From positions 1-64,000 of the forward strand of contig CAKQJE010000004.1 in assembly GCA_934247225.1 (NCBI GenBank): DNA of 64,000 nucleotides, in the 5' to 3' direction. Below, in pieces: positions 34,948-42,885 of the stretch. The notes beneath the pieces are model-generated. The model was not told the DNA's origin. It worked only from the letters and a program-made list of their open reading frames with translations, and made no database searches. A program made the position numbers and the translations under genes. The DNA comes from an uncultured Clostridia bacterium (GTDB lineage: Bacteria > Bacillota > Clostridia > Christensenellales > Borkfalkiaceae). Position 1 is the first letter of the stretch; each line of letters opens with the position of its first letter.

Positions 34948-34958
34948 CTTTTTCATAT

Positions 34959-36200
34959 TTATAAGTTTATATTTTTAATGTTTTTTCCGACGATCGACGC
35001 ACTGTAAGAAGAAAAATCGAGTTCGGAAATCAGATCGTTCACTTCGTCTTTTTTCAAAGAAACGACGGAAGCGAGCTTTTTGTCCATATCGAATACTTTA
35101 TCGGTATTCATAAGATATCTTCCGTAAAGAAGCATTTGCGAAGCGGTGCTTTCCTGCCCGAAAGCAAACGAGCTTATCATCTGCGCTTTTCCTCTTTCGA
35201 ATTCGGTATCGGTTATCCCGCCCGCTTTAAAATCGTCAAGAACCTTTTTTATTTCGAGATAAGCCTTTTCCGCGCTTTTGGGATTAACTCCCGCATACAC
35301 CGCAAAAGTTCCCGTAGAGCGATAACAGCTCGGATAAGAATAAACCGTGTAGCAAAGTCCCATTTCTTCTCTTATTTTCTGGAACAATCTGCTGCTCATC
35401 CCCGAACCCAGAACGTTATTCACGACGGACATCGCGTCGGCGGACGGAGCGTCGTATTCCACGCCTTTAAAAGCAAGCGCAAGATGAATCTGTTCGATAT
35501 TCTTCTCGATTTTTATTCTGCCCTGAATATTTTCGATCGCTCCCGACGAAAGTTCATCCGACTTATTTACGGAAACGAACGGCACAAAAAATTTCTCGGC
35601 TAAATCGCAAGCTCTTTCGAAAGTAATTCTCCCTGCAAAAGAAAGAACGATATTATCGGCGTTGTAAAAACGTCCGCGATATTTCAGAACGTCTTCTTTC
35701 GAAAAGCAATCGATATTCTTTGCGGGACCTAAAATAGTCCTGCCGAGTCCTTGTCTGCCGAAATAAGACTCCGACAAAGCGTCGAGACAAAGATCTTCGG
35801 GCGTGTCGAGACACATATTTATTTCTTCTTTAACGACGCCTTTTTCTTTTTCGAGTTCGTCTTTGGGATAAACAGAATTAAGAAACATATCGGAAAGAAG
35901 CTCGAACGACCTTTCAAGCTCGGATACCGTGCTTTTGACGTAATAACACGTCGTTTCTTTTGAAGTAAAAGCGTTTACCTGCGCGCCTATATCGTCGAAA
36001 GCCGAAGAAAGTTCGAACGAAGACATTTTCTCCGTTCCTTTAAACGTCGTATGTTCGATAAAATGCGAAATACCGTTATTTCTCTCGTCTTCGAGGCAAC
36101 TTCCCGCCCCGACGAGAATTCCCGCGCTGACGGACATCATCGCGTCCATCGTGTTTACGATTATTTTAAGACCGTTGTCGTATTTTTTGTAATTAACCAT
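34959..36200 (-). CDS. ymxG: M16 family zinc peptidase (YmxG/MlpA-like)
   Basis: A 413-residue insulinase-type peptidase. It has the inverted zinc motif HFIEH (about 46-50) with the downstream Glu in KEKGVVKEEIN (about 118-128), and the two-domain M16 layout with a C-terminal half resembling the inactive domain. Directly upstream is a polysaccharide deacetylase, the same ylxY-ymxG neighbour pair as in B. subtilis, where it lies next to pnpA. The start has no clear ribosome binding site, which suggests coupling to the preceding gene 64 bases away. Substrate unknown. Confidence 0.9.
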   Translation of the reverse strand: MVNYKKYDNGLKIIVNTMDAMMSVSAGILVGAGSCLEDERNNGISHFIEHTTFKGTEKMSSFELSSAFDDIGAQVNAFTSKETTCYYVKSTVSELERSFELLSDMFLNSVYPKDELEKEKGVVKEEINMCLDTPEDLCLDALSESYFGRQGLGRTILGPAKNIDCFSKEDVLKYRGRFYNADNIVLSFAGRITFERACDLAEKFFVPFVSVNKSDELSSGAIENIQGRIKIEKNIEQIHLALAFKGVEYDAPSADAMSVVNNVLGSGMSSRLFQKIREEMGLCYTVYSYPSCYRSTGTFAVYAGVNPKSAEKAYLEIKKVLDDFKAGGITDTEFERGKAQMISSFAFGQESTASQMLLYGRYLMNTDKVFDMDKKLASVVSLKKDEVNDLISELDFSSYSASIVGKNIKNINL

Positions 36201-36264
36201 TTTTGTCGTTTTGCCGGATTTTGTCGGCTTTATGTAAATTTTATTTTCAATACACGGGCGATAA

Positions 36265-36993
36265 TCAGACGGGCGTTTCCGAAGATAAGCATTCGCTTAC
36301 CGTTCCCGTTTTGAGTCCCGCTTTATAGTAGTAATCGATAATTTGCGGCAAAGCTTCGAGGGTATGTTTTTTCGGATGCATTAAAACGAAATCGCCGCCC
36401 GAAATGTTTTTCGTTGCTCTCGAATAAACCGTTTTCGCGCTTTTATCCCGCCAATCTATCGTATCTTTGCTCCACATTATGGTTTTATAACCCATTTTCT
36501 GCGCGACTTTCAAAGTCGTTACCGAAAAAGAACCCGACGGCGGAGCGAAAAGCTTGATTTCTTCGCCCGTATTCGATTTTATAAGAGCGTGCAGGGTTTC
36601 CATTTCCGCCCTGTTCTGCTCTTCGTTTAGTTTGGCGTGATCCTTATGGAAATATCCGTGACTGCCGAGTTCGTGTCCTTTTTCAAGGATTTTCTTTATG
36701 GTATCGATATTATCGTCCGCCCATACTCCGCCAACAAAAAAAGTCGCTTTCGCGTTCTTTTCTTCGAGAACGTTCAGAATCCCGTCCACGATCTCCGTTC
36801 CTTCGTACACGTTGAACATCATGGCTACGGTATTGCCGTTTCTGTCTCCGTTATAAATCGCGGAGTAACTTTCGCCGTTCGATATGACCACTACGTCGCC
36901 CGGCAAAAAACATACGGCGATCACTCCCGAAACAATCGCAGTGAGAATAACCGCCGTAATTACGTTAAGCTTTCTGTCAGTTAGTTTATTCAA
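36265..36993 (-). CDS. ylxY: Polysaccharide deacetylase family protein (YlxY-like)
   Basis: A membrane-anchored or secreted NodB-fold protein of about 242 residues. An N-terminal hydrophobic segment (about 10-30) precedes the deacetylase domain with TFFVGGVWADDN, the metal motif GSHGYFHKDHAKL (HxxxD-type, HxxxH), and FAPPSGSFS. The NodB catalytic Asp at the usual TFDD-like position is replaced by MMFNVYEGTE, so catalysis may be weak or absent. I favour a TTG start at 36993 because GAGG lies eight bases upstream; a GTG nine bases earlier is the alternative. Related proteins act in spore cortex or peptidoglycan modification. Confidence 0.83.
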   Translation of the reverse strand: MNKLTDRKLNVITAVILTAIVSGVIAVCFLPGDVVVISNGESYSAIYNGDRNGNTVAMMFNVYEGTEIVDGILNVLEEKNAKATFFVGGVWADDNIDTIKKILEKGHELGSHGYFHKDHAKLNEEQNRAEMETLHALIKSNTGEEIKLFAPPSGSFSVTTLKVAQKMGYKTIMWSKDTIDWRDKSAKTVYSRATKNISGGDFVLMHPKKHTLEALPQIIDYYYKAGLKTGTVSECLSSETPV

Positions 36994-37043
36994 TTCGACC
37001 ACCTCTATACAATGTATTACGAAGAAGCCGAATTTATTTATAT

Positions 37044-38435
37044 TTAACCGATAATTTCAACGTCGAAAGAGTCTTTCACGAGTTCTTTCGCGCTTTCTAT
37101 GTTTTTAACCGCTCCGTCGTAAAGAAGCTGAGCGATAATGTTTCCGATTGCCGTAGCCTCGACGGGACCCGCCATAACTTTAAGCCCCGTACGTTTTGCG
37201 GTGAGTTCGTTAAGATATCCGTTCATGGAACCTCCGCCTACGATATGAATAGTATCGAATTTATATCCCGTTATATTCTCTACTACCTTCACTGCTTTCG
37301 CATAGCATACGGCGAGACTGTCGTAAACGCAAAGAGCGATTTCGCCGGGAGTTTCCGGAACTTTCTGATTTGTTTCTCTGCAATAATCCTGAATCGCGCC
37401 TATCATGCTTGCGGGGGCAAGGAAACGCTGATCGTTTACGTCTACTATACTGTCGAAATCCTTAACCGCTTTCGACATCGTAACGTAATCTCCCCAGCTG
37501 TACTTTTTCTCGTGTTCTCTTCTTACGCTCTGAATCATCCAAAGACCCATTATATTCTTTAAGAATCTGGTCGATCTGTTGTATCCGCCCTCGTTCGTGA
37601 AGTTGGCTTCGAGAGCTTCTTTTGTGGAGATTGCCACAGGACTTTCGATACCGAGAAGCGACCACGTTCCGCTCGAAATATAAAGCGGATGTCCCATCTC
37701 GGGAACAGCCATAACCGCGCTTGCGGTGTCGTGCGTGGCGGTAAGAACGATATTGGTTTCGTAACCGATTTCCGCAGCGATTTCGGGTTTAACCGCCCCG
37801 ACAAGCGTTGCGGGTTGACTAAGTTCTCCGAAGAGTTTTTCGGGAAGAGAGAGATCTTTAACGGTCTCCATATCCCATTCTCTCGTTTTCGCGCTTAAAA
37901 GCCCCGTCGTGGAAGCGTTCGTAAATTCGTTTTTCTTAACGCCCGTAAGCAAAAATCCGAAGAAATCGGGCATCATGAGAAATCTTTCGGCTTTATCGAG
38001 TTTACCGCTGAGTTTATCGGTATAAAGCTGATAAATCGTGTTATAAATCTGGAATTGAGATCCCGTTCTTTCATAAAGTTTTTCAAACGGCACGATAGAA
38101 TGGACCTTCTTTATCGGTTCTTCCGTTCTCGAATCTCTGTAAGCAAAGACGTCTCCGATAACGTTATCGTCTTTATCCAAAAGCGCGTAATCGACGCCCC
38201 ATGTGTCGATACCGACCGAAGACGGTATTTTTCCGATTTTTTTACATTCTTTAAGCCCGTCTACGATATTTTGAAAAAGTTTGCGGTAATTCCATACAAG
38301 ATGTCCGCCTTTTTCTTCCATGCCGTTTTCGAAACGATAAATTTCTTCGAGTTTAAGCTTTCCGTTTTCGATATAAGAAAGAATGTGTCTGCCGCTCGAA
38401 GCCCCGATATCAATCGCAAGATAATATTTTCCCAT
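37044..38435 (-). CDS. rhaB: Rhamnulokinase
   Basis: Phosphorylates L-rhamnulose at C1 in rhamnose breakdown. The 463-residue FGGY-family kinase has the N-terminal AIDIGASSGRHILSY motif, GIDTWGVDYALLD near residue 75, and the C-terminal ATP motif HIVGGGSMNGYLNELTA. The best Shine-Dalgarno sequence (GGAGG, 38461-38465) is 25 bases from the ATG, with a hairpin between them. The product probably feeds an aldolase coded elsewhere. The isomerase gene is 2.3 kb downstream on the same strand. Confidence 0.95.
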   Translation of the reverse strand: MGKYYLAIDIGASSGRHILSYIENGKLKLEEIYRFENGMEEKGGHLVWNYRKLFQNIVDGLKECKKIGKIPSSVGIDTWGVDYALLDKDDNVIGDVFAYRDSRTEEPIKKVHSIVPFEKLYERTGSQFQIYNTIYQLYTDKLSGKLDKAERFLMMPDFFGFLLTGVKKNEFTNASTTGLLSAKTREWDMETVKDLSLPEKLFGELSQPATLVGAVKPEIAAEIGYETNIVLTATHDTASAVMAVPEMGHPLYISSGTWSLLGIESPVAISTKEALEANFTNEGGYNRSTRFLKNIMGLWMIQSVRREHEKKYSWGDYVTMSKAVKDFDSIVDVNDQRFLAPASMIGAIQDYCRETNQKVPETPGEIALCVYDSLAVCYAKAVKVVENITGYKFDTIHIVGGGSMNGYLNELTAKRTGLKVMAGPVEATAIGNIIAQLLYDGAVKNIESAKELVKDSFDVEIIG

Positions 38436-38443
38436 AGCGCAAT

Positions 38444-38465
38444 GCAGGCTGAAACCTGCTCCTCC
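38444..38465 (-). promoter_or_regulatory. Hairpin-spaced ribosome binding site of rhaB
   Basis: On the minus strand GGAGG (38461-38465) is followed by a GCAGG/CCTGC hairpin (38455-38459 with 38444-38448) and then the ATG at 38435. If the hairpin forms, the effective spacing shrinks to about nine bases. Confidence 0.45.
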
Positions 38466-38524
38466 GATTTATTTCAAGTATATGATATAATAATTCTCGG
38501 TTTTTTGCAAGGGTTTTCTCTTAA

Positions 38525-39226
38525 TTAAACTTCTATTTTGTCTTTTTTCACCATTTCTTTAATTTTTTCGATGGATTTCTTCTCTATTCTCGATACGTAC
38601 GACCGCGATATTTTAAGAAGTTTCGCTGTTTCTCTCTGCGTGAGAGGTCTTCCGCCTTTAAGCCCGTATCTTAAACTGAGAATTTTGTATTCTCTTTGCG
38701 AAAGGCATTTCTCCATAACTTCTATGAATTTGTCTTTAATAAGCTTATTTTCGACCTTGGCAAGAACTCCGTCCTCTTTCTCGGCGATAAGATCGAGTAT
38801 CGTGAGTTCGTTTCCGTCCTTATCGACTCCTACCGAATCGTATATGGACACGTTGTTTTTATATTTTTTGTTCGACCTTAAAAGCATTAAGATTTCGTTT
38901 TCGATGCACCTTGCCGTGTATGTGGCAAGCTGAGTTCCTTTGGACGGATCGAAAGTGTTTATGGCTTTTATAAGACCTATCGAGCCGACGGAAATCAGGT
39001 CGTCGGTATCTTCCGCCCCCTGATATTTTTTTGCTATGTGAGCGACAAGCCTTAAATTGTGTTTTATCAGAATATCTCTGGACTTTTTGTCACCTTTTTC
39101 ACGGAATGCCGTAAGGTATTTTTCTTCTTCGTCCTGCGTTAAAGGCTTCGGAAAACTGTCGCCGCCCACGCCCGAACAGAAAAAGACGAGCTTTGCGACG
39201 ATAAATTCAATAAAATCAAAAAACAT
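38525..39226 (-). CDS. sigK: RNA polymerase sporulation sigma factor SigK
   Basis: The late mother-cell sigma factor. The 233-residue protein has the hydrophobic pro-sequence-like start (MFFDFIEFIVAKLVFF, about 1-17), the conserved SFPKPLTQDEEEKYL, region 2 with DDLISVGSIGLIKAINTFDPSKGTQLATYTARCIENEIL, and region 4 with RPLTQRETAKLLKISRSYVSRIEKK. The reading frame is intact, so there is no skin element interruption. GAGAGGT precedes the ATG. The start sequence suggests processing from a pro-form. It stands between rhaB and the trhP-trmR-rnj group. Confidence 0.93.
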   Translation of the reverse strand: MFFDFIEFIVAKLVFFCSGVGGDSFPKPLTQDEEEKYLTAFREKGDKKSRDILIKHNLRLVAHIAKKYQGAEDTDDLISVGSIGLIKAINTFDPSKGTQLATYTARCIENEILMLLRSNKKYKNNVSIYDSVGVDKDGNELTILDLIAEKEDGVLAKVENKLIKDKFIEVMEKCLSQREYKILSLRYGLKGGRPLTQRETAKLLKISRSYVSRIEKKSIEKIKEMVKKDKIEV

Positions 39227-39306
39227 AGACCTACCTCTCAGGATAAATCTATGTCGAAATCGAAAATATTATGAAGTTTCTTGTCGTTATTTTGCGCGAT
39301 AAAAAT

Positions 39307-40521
39307 TTATTTACGCAGAATATCCCCTTCCGAGACCTCGATATCGGAATAAATCCTTATTTTTTGCTGAACGATTTTAGCGTCCTCGATAATTTCCCCG
39401 TCTTCGCCGGTCATTTTATCTACGACGATTGTCTTGTTAAAATTCTCGCCGGGGGTTAATATTTCGAGTTTGTCGCCCTTTTTAAAGCGATTACGCATCT
39501 CCGCCACGAAATAACCGTTATCGTTCGTCTTTGCCGTAACAACGGCTGCAAACTGTTTTTCTCCCGCCGATTGCGAATCGGAATAATTTACGGTTTCAGC
39601 GTTTTCATTAAGCATATAAGCCGTTGTAAAAACCCTGTGATTGGTTTTCAGAAGTTCGTCGTAAAAAGTTTTATTTTCTTTGTATTTATCTCCGATTTTG
39701 TAATATTCGTCGATCGCTCTTCTGTATGCGTTTATAACCGTCGCGAGATAATATTCGCTTTTCATTCTGCCCTCGATTTTCAAAGAGCAAACGCCCGCTT
39801 TATCCATCTCGTCGATATGATCGATCATATTCAGATCTTTGCTGTTTAAAATGTACGAACCCCTTTCGTCCTCTTCGATGCCGAAAAATTCCCCGCCTTT
39901 TGACTTCTCTCTCAGTTCATATTGCCAGCGGCATGCCTGAACGCATTCGCCGCGGTTGGCATCTCTGCCGTTGAAATAGTTGGAAAGAAGGCATCTTCCG
40001 CTGTATGAAATGCACATTGCTCCGTGAACAAAGGCTTCAAGCTGCATTTCGGGGCAAAAATCGGAAATTTCTTTTATTTCGGCAAGCGAAAGCTCCCTTG
40101 CAAGAACAACCCTTTCAAGCCCTTCTTCGCCCCAGAATTTAACGGCGTATTTATTGAGCGTGTTCGCCTGCGTGGATAAATGAATCTTTAAATCAGGCGC
40201 GACGGACTTACACAATGAGATAAGCCCGACGTCTGTTATAAGCACCGCGTCGACGCCGATTTTCTCTAAAAAGCGGAAATACTCCGCCGCTTTTTCAAAA
40301 TCGGAATTTCTCGCAAAAATATTGACGGTAACGTAAATTTTGACGTTTTTTACGTGAGCGAATTTAACCGCTTCGATAAGTTCTTCGTCTGTAAAGTTAT
40401 CCGAAAAAGCTCTGAGCGAAAAACTTTTTCCGCCGAGATAAACGGCGTCCGCGCCATAGTAAACGGCGGTTTTAAGTTTTGAAAAATTCCCCGCGGGAGC
40501 AAGTAATTCTATTTTCTTCAT
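39307..40521 (-). CDS. trhP: tRNA hydroxylation protein TrhP-like (peptidase U32 family)
   Basis: A 404-residue U32-family protein. Members of this group (YrrN/YrrO, TrhP) use prephenate to make 5-hydroxyuridine at tRNA wobble position 34; older annotation calls them collagenase-like. It begins MKKIELLAPAGNFSKLKTAVYYGADAVYLGG, and the Fe-S-type cysteine region FVHGAMCISYSGRCLLSNY...GECVQACRW lies near 165-205. It is 4 bases downstream of trmR, whose product methylates the same position. This pairing strongly supports the tRNA role over a peptidase role. TrhP activity itself is inferred from family. Confidence 0.87.
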   Translation of the reverse strand: MKKIELLAPAGNFSKLKTAVYYGADAVYLGGKSFSLRAFSDNFTDEELIEAVKFAHVKNVKIYVTVNIFARNSDFEKAAEYFRFLEKIGVDAVLITDVGLISLCKSVAPDLKIHLSTQANTLNKYAVKFWGEEGLERVVLARELSLAEIKEISDFCPEMQLEAFVHGAMCISYSGRCLLSNYFNGRDANRGECVQACRWQYELREKSKGGEFFGIEEDERGSYILNSKDLNMIDHIDEMDKAGVCSLKIEGRMKSEYYLATVINAYRRAIDEYYKIGDKYKENKTFYDELLKTNHRVFTTAYMLNENAETVNYSDSQSAGEKQFAAVVTAKTNDNGYFVAEMRNRFKKGDKLEILTPGENFNKTIVVDKMTGEDGEIIEDAKIVQQKIRIYSDIEVSEGDILRK

Positions 40522-40525
40522 ACTG

Positions 40526-41161
40526 TCAGTTCTTTTTATATGATATGCTTATTCCGTCACCCGTATCGGAAATGGCGGTTATGAAATCCTCGTCGGATGA
40601 AATCATATCGAGAAATTCGCGCATATTGTTTCTTATTGTATTATGTCTGTGAGGAGTCTTGACCTCGCCCGTGATATATCCTCTGAACAGAACGTTATCG
40701 GCAAAAAGCACCCCGCCCTTGTTAAGCCTTGCTTTTATCTTCGGCAAAAGGTTTTTATACTTTGATTTATTGCAGTCGAGAAAGACGAAATCAAATCCGC
40801 CTTCAAGCTCGTCGACCACTTCTTCCGCTTCGCCGAAAAATGTAAAAACCCTTGAATTTACATTGAATTTTTCAAAGTTTTTCAACGCCTCGTCTTCCGC
40901 GGGACGATACCTTTCTATTGTATACAACGTCGCTTCGGGACAAGCTTGCAACAAAGCTATCCCCGAGCAACCCGTAGCCGTTCCGAATTCTAAAATCTTC
41001 TTCGGATTAACAAGCTTTGCGGTAAGAATAAGAGAATTGAGACTTTCTCTTAAAATAGTCGCAATTCCCCTGTTCTTATAATCGTCTCTTAAATCCGACA
41101 ATTCTTTTGAAATTGTATTCTCCGCGTTTTTTAAAACGAGAGATTTAACGTATTCGTGCAT
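40526..41161 (-). CDS. trmR: tRNA 5-hydroxyuridine methyltransferase TrmR-like (O-methyltransferase)
   Basis: A 211-residue class I O-methyltransferase. The SAM-binding motif is KILEFGTATGCSGIALL near residues 54-70 and the catalytic-type Asp lies in DFVFLDCNKSKY near 128. Related to B. subtilis YrrM/TrmR, which turns 5-hydroxyuridine at position 34 into 5-methoxyuridine. The ATG overlaps the rnj stop, and trhP follows by four bases, so the three are one unit. Confidence 0.87.
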   Translation of the reverse strand: MHEYVKSLVLKNAENTISKELSDLRDDYKNRGIATILRESLNSLILTAKLVNPKKILEFGTATGCSGIALLQACPEATLYTIERYRPAEDEALKNFEKFNVNSRVFTFFGEAEEVVDELEGGFDFVFLDCNKSKYKNLLPKIKARLNKGGVLFADNVLFRGYITGEVKTPHRHNTIRNNMREFLDMISSDEDFITAISDTGDGISISYKKN

Positions 41162-42813
41162 TATACTTCCGTTAATACGGGAATAATCATCGGGCTTTTC
41201 TTTGTCTTTTTAACAACGAAATTACGAAGATTTTTCCTTATCTGATTTCTTATTTCGCTCATATCGCCAACGGATTTCACATCGAACGAATTTATCGTTT
41301 TCGCCACGATGTTTTTAGCTTCCGCAACCTGCGCTTCGGATAAAATAGAACCTTTGTTGATTATGTCGGGACCTTGAACGATTTCGCCCGTATCTTCGGA
41401 CACGCAACAAACGGCGATAATCAAGCCGTCCTCGGCAAGGTGTTTTCTGTCTTTAACGACGTTTTCGCTGTCGTCGATGGAAAGTCCGTCGATATACCTC
41501 GTTCCGGATTGGAATCTGTCGCCGCGTTTCATACTCTTCGGCGTGATTTCTATCGTATCGCCGATATCCGCGATAAGCATATTGCTTTCTTTCATTCCTA
41601 TTTCTTTGGCTAAACGACAGTGTTTTTTCAAATGTCTGTACTCGCCGTGAACGGGAATAAAGAATTTCGGCTTTAACAGCGTGTGTAAAGTTTTTAATTC
41701 TTCCTGGCAGGCGTGACCCGAAACATGTATTTTGGTTATGGATTTATACACGACTTCCGCGCCTTTTCTGTAAAGATTGTTTATAACCTGATAAATACTT
41801 CTCTCGTTTCCGGGAATAGGCGACGCGGAAATGATAATGGTATCGTTGTTTCCGACCTGAACCTGATTGTATTCTCCCGCAGCCATTCTCGTGAGCGCGC
41901 TCATAGGTTCGCCCTGACTTCCGGTAGAAACGATAACGAGATCTTTATCGGCGTAATTTTTAATTTTTTCTATATCGACGACGAGATTTTCGGGTATCGA
42001 GATTTCGTTTACCCTCGTTGCCGCGTCGACGACGTTAAGCATACTTCTGCCCGAAAACGCGATTTTTCTCTTATGTTTTTCGGCAAGATTGATTATCTGC
42101 TGCAATCTGTGAACGTTTGTAGCGAAAGTAGCGACGATAAGCCTTCTTTTCGCATTGTCGGCGAAAAGTCTGTCCAAAGTCTCTCCGACGACGTGTTCGC
42201 TCATCGTATAACCTTCCTGCTCTACGTTCGTCGATTCGCACAAAAGAAGCGTAACGCCCCTTTTGCCTATTTCCGAAATTCTCGGAATATCGATCATCTC
42301 GCCGTTTATAGGCGTTAAATCTATCTTGAAGTCGCCCGAATGATATACAAGACCTACGGGCGTATTTATCGCAAGCGCGCAACTTCCCGGTATAGAATGG
42401 TTGACGTGAACGAATTCGACCGAGAAACAGCCGAGTTTCACTACTCCCGACGGTTTTACGCAATTGAGCGAATAATTCTGAACTCTCTGTTCGATAAGCT
42501 TATGTTCGCAAAGCATAAGCGTTAATTTCGTTCCGTATACGGGAACGTTGATTTCTTTAAGAACGTACGGCAGTCCGCCTATGTGGTCTTCATGTCCGTG
42601 CGTAAGCACTATACCTCTTATTCTGTCCTTGTTCTGAACGAGGTAAGATATATCGGGTATCAGAAGATCTATTCCCGGCATATCGGCGTTCGGAAACGTC
42701 AGACCCGCGTCGATTATAATGATGTCCTTACCGTATTCGAGGGCGGTCATATTCTTTCCTATTTCGCCTACGCCGCCCAAAAATCTGACTTTTAAAGATT
42801 TTTTGTTATTCAA
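41161..42813 (-). CDS. rnj: Ribonuclease J
   Basis: RNase J is the metallo-beta-lactamase/beta-CASP nuclease with both endonuclease and 5'-3' exonuclease activity that drives mRNA decay and rRNA processing in Bacillota. The 550-residue protein has the metal motif HGHEDH (72-77), NHSIPGSCALAI, HSGDFKIDLTP and the beta-CASP motifs, with a C-terminal domain. Translation starts at TTG 42811-42813 with GGAG nine bases upstream. It is the first gene of the rnj-trmR-trhP group. Only one rnj copy is in the window. Confidence 0.95.
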   Translation of the reverse strand: MNNKKSLKVRFLGGVGEIGKNMTALEYGKDIIIIDAGLTFPNADMPGIDLLIPDISYLVQNKDRIRGIVLTHGHEDHIGGLPYVLKEINVPVYGTKLTLMLCEHKLIEQRVQNYSLNCVKPSGVVKLGCFSVEFVHVNHSIPGSCALAINTPVGLVYHSGDFKIDLTPINGEMIDIPRISEIGKRGVTLLLCESTNVEQEGYTMSEHVVGETLDRLFADNAKRRLIVATFATNVHRLQQIINLAEKHKRKIAFSGRSMLNVVDAATRVNEISIPENLVVDIEKIKNYADKDLVIVSTGSQGEPMSALTRMAAGEYNQVQVGNNDTIIISASPIPGNERSIYQVINNLYRKGAEVVYKSITKIHVSGHACQEELKTLHTLLKPKFFIPVHGEYRHLKKHCRLAKEIGMKESNMLIADIGDTIEITPKSMKRGDRFQSGTRYIDGLSIDDSENVVKDRKHLAEDGLIIAVCCVSEDTGEIVQGPDIINKGSILSEAQVAEAKNIVAKTINSFDVKSVGDMSEIRNQIRKNLRNFVVKKTKKSPMIIPVLTEV

Positions 42814-42853
42814 TTTTGTTTACTCCGTTTTTTAATAGGAGACACGAAAAGTT

Positions 42854-42877
42854 GCCCGAACAAAAATTTATTCGGGC
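42854..42877 (-). terminator. Hairpin after valS, probable terminator
   Basis: On the minus strand GCCCGAA/TTCGGGC with a 10-base loop is followed by AACTTTT. The T-run is short, so some read-through into rnj is likely. Confidence 0.6.
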
Positions 42878-42885
42878 ATATAATA

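Noticed and set aside
38525..39226. skin-type element interrupting sigK
   Set aside because: The sigK frame is complete and uninterrupted.
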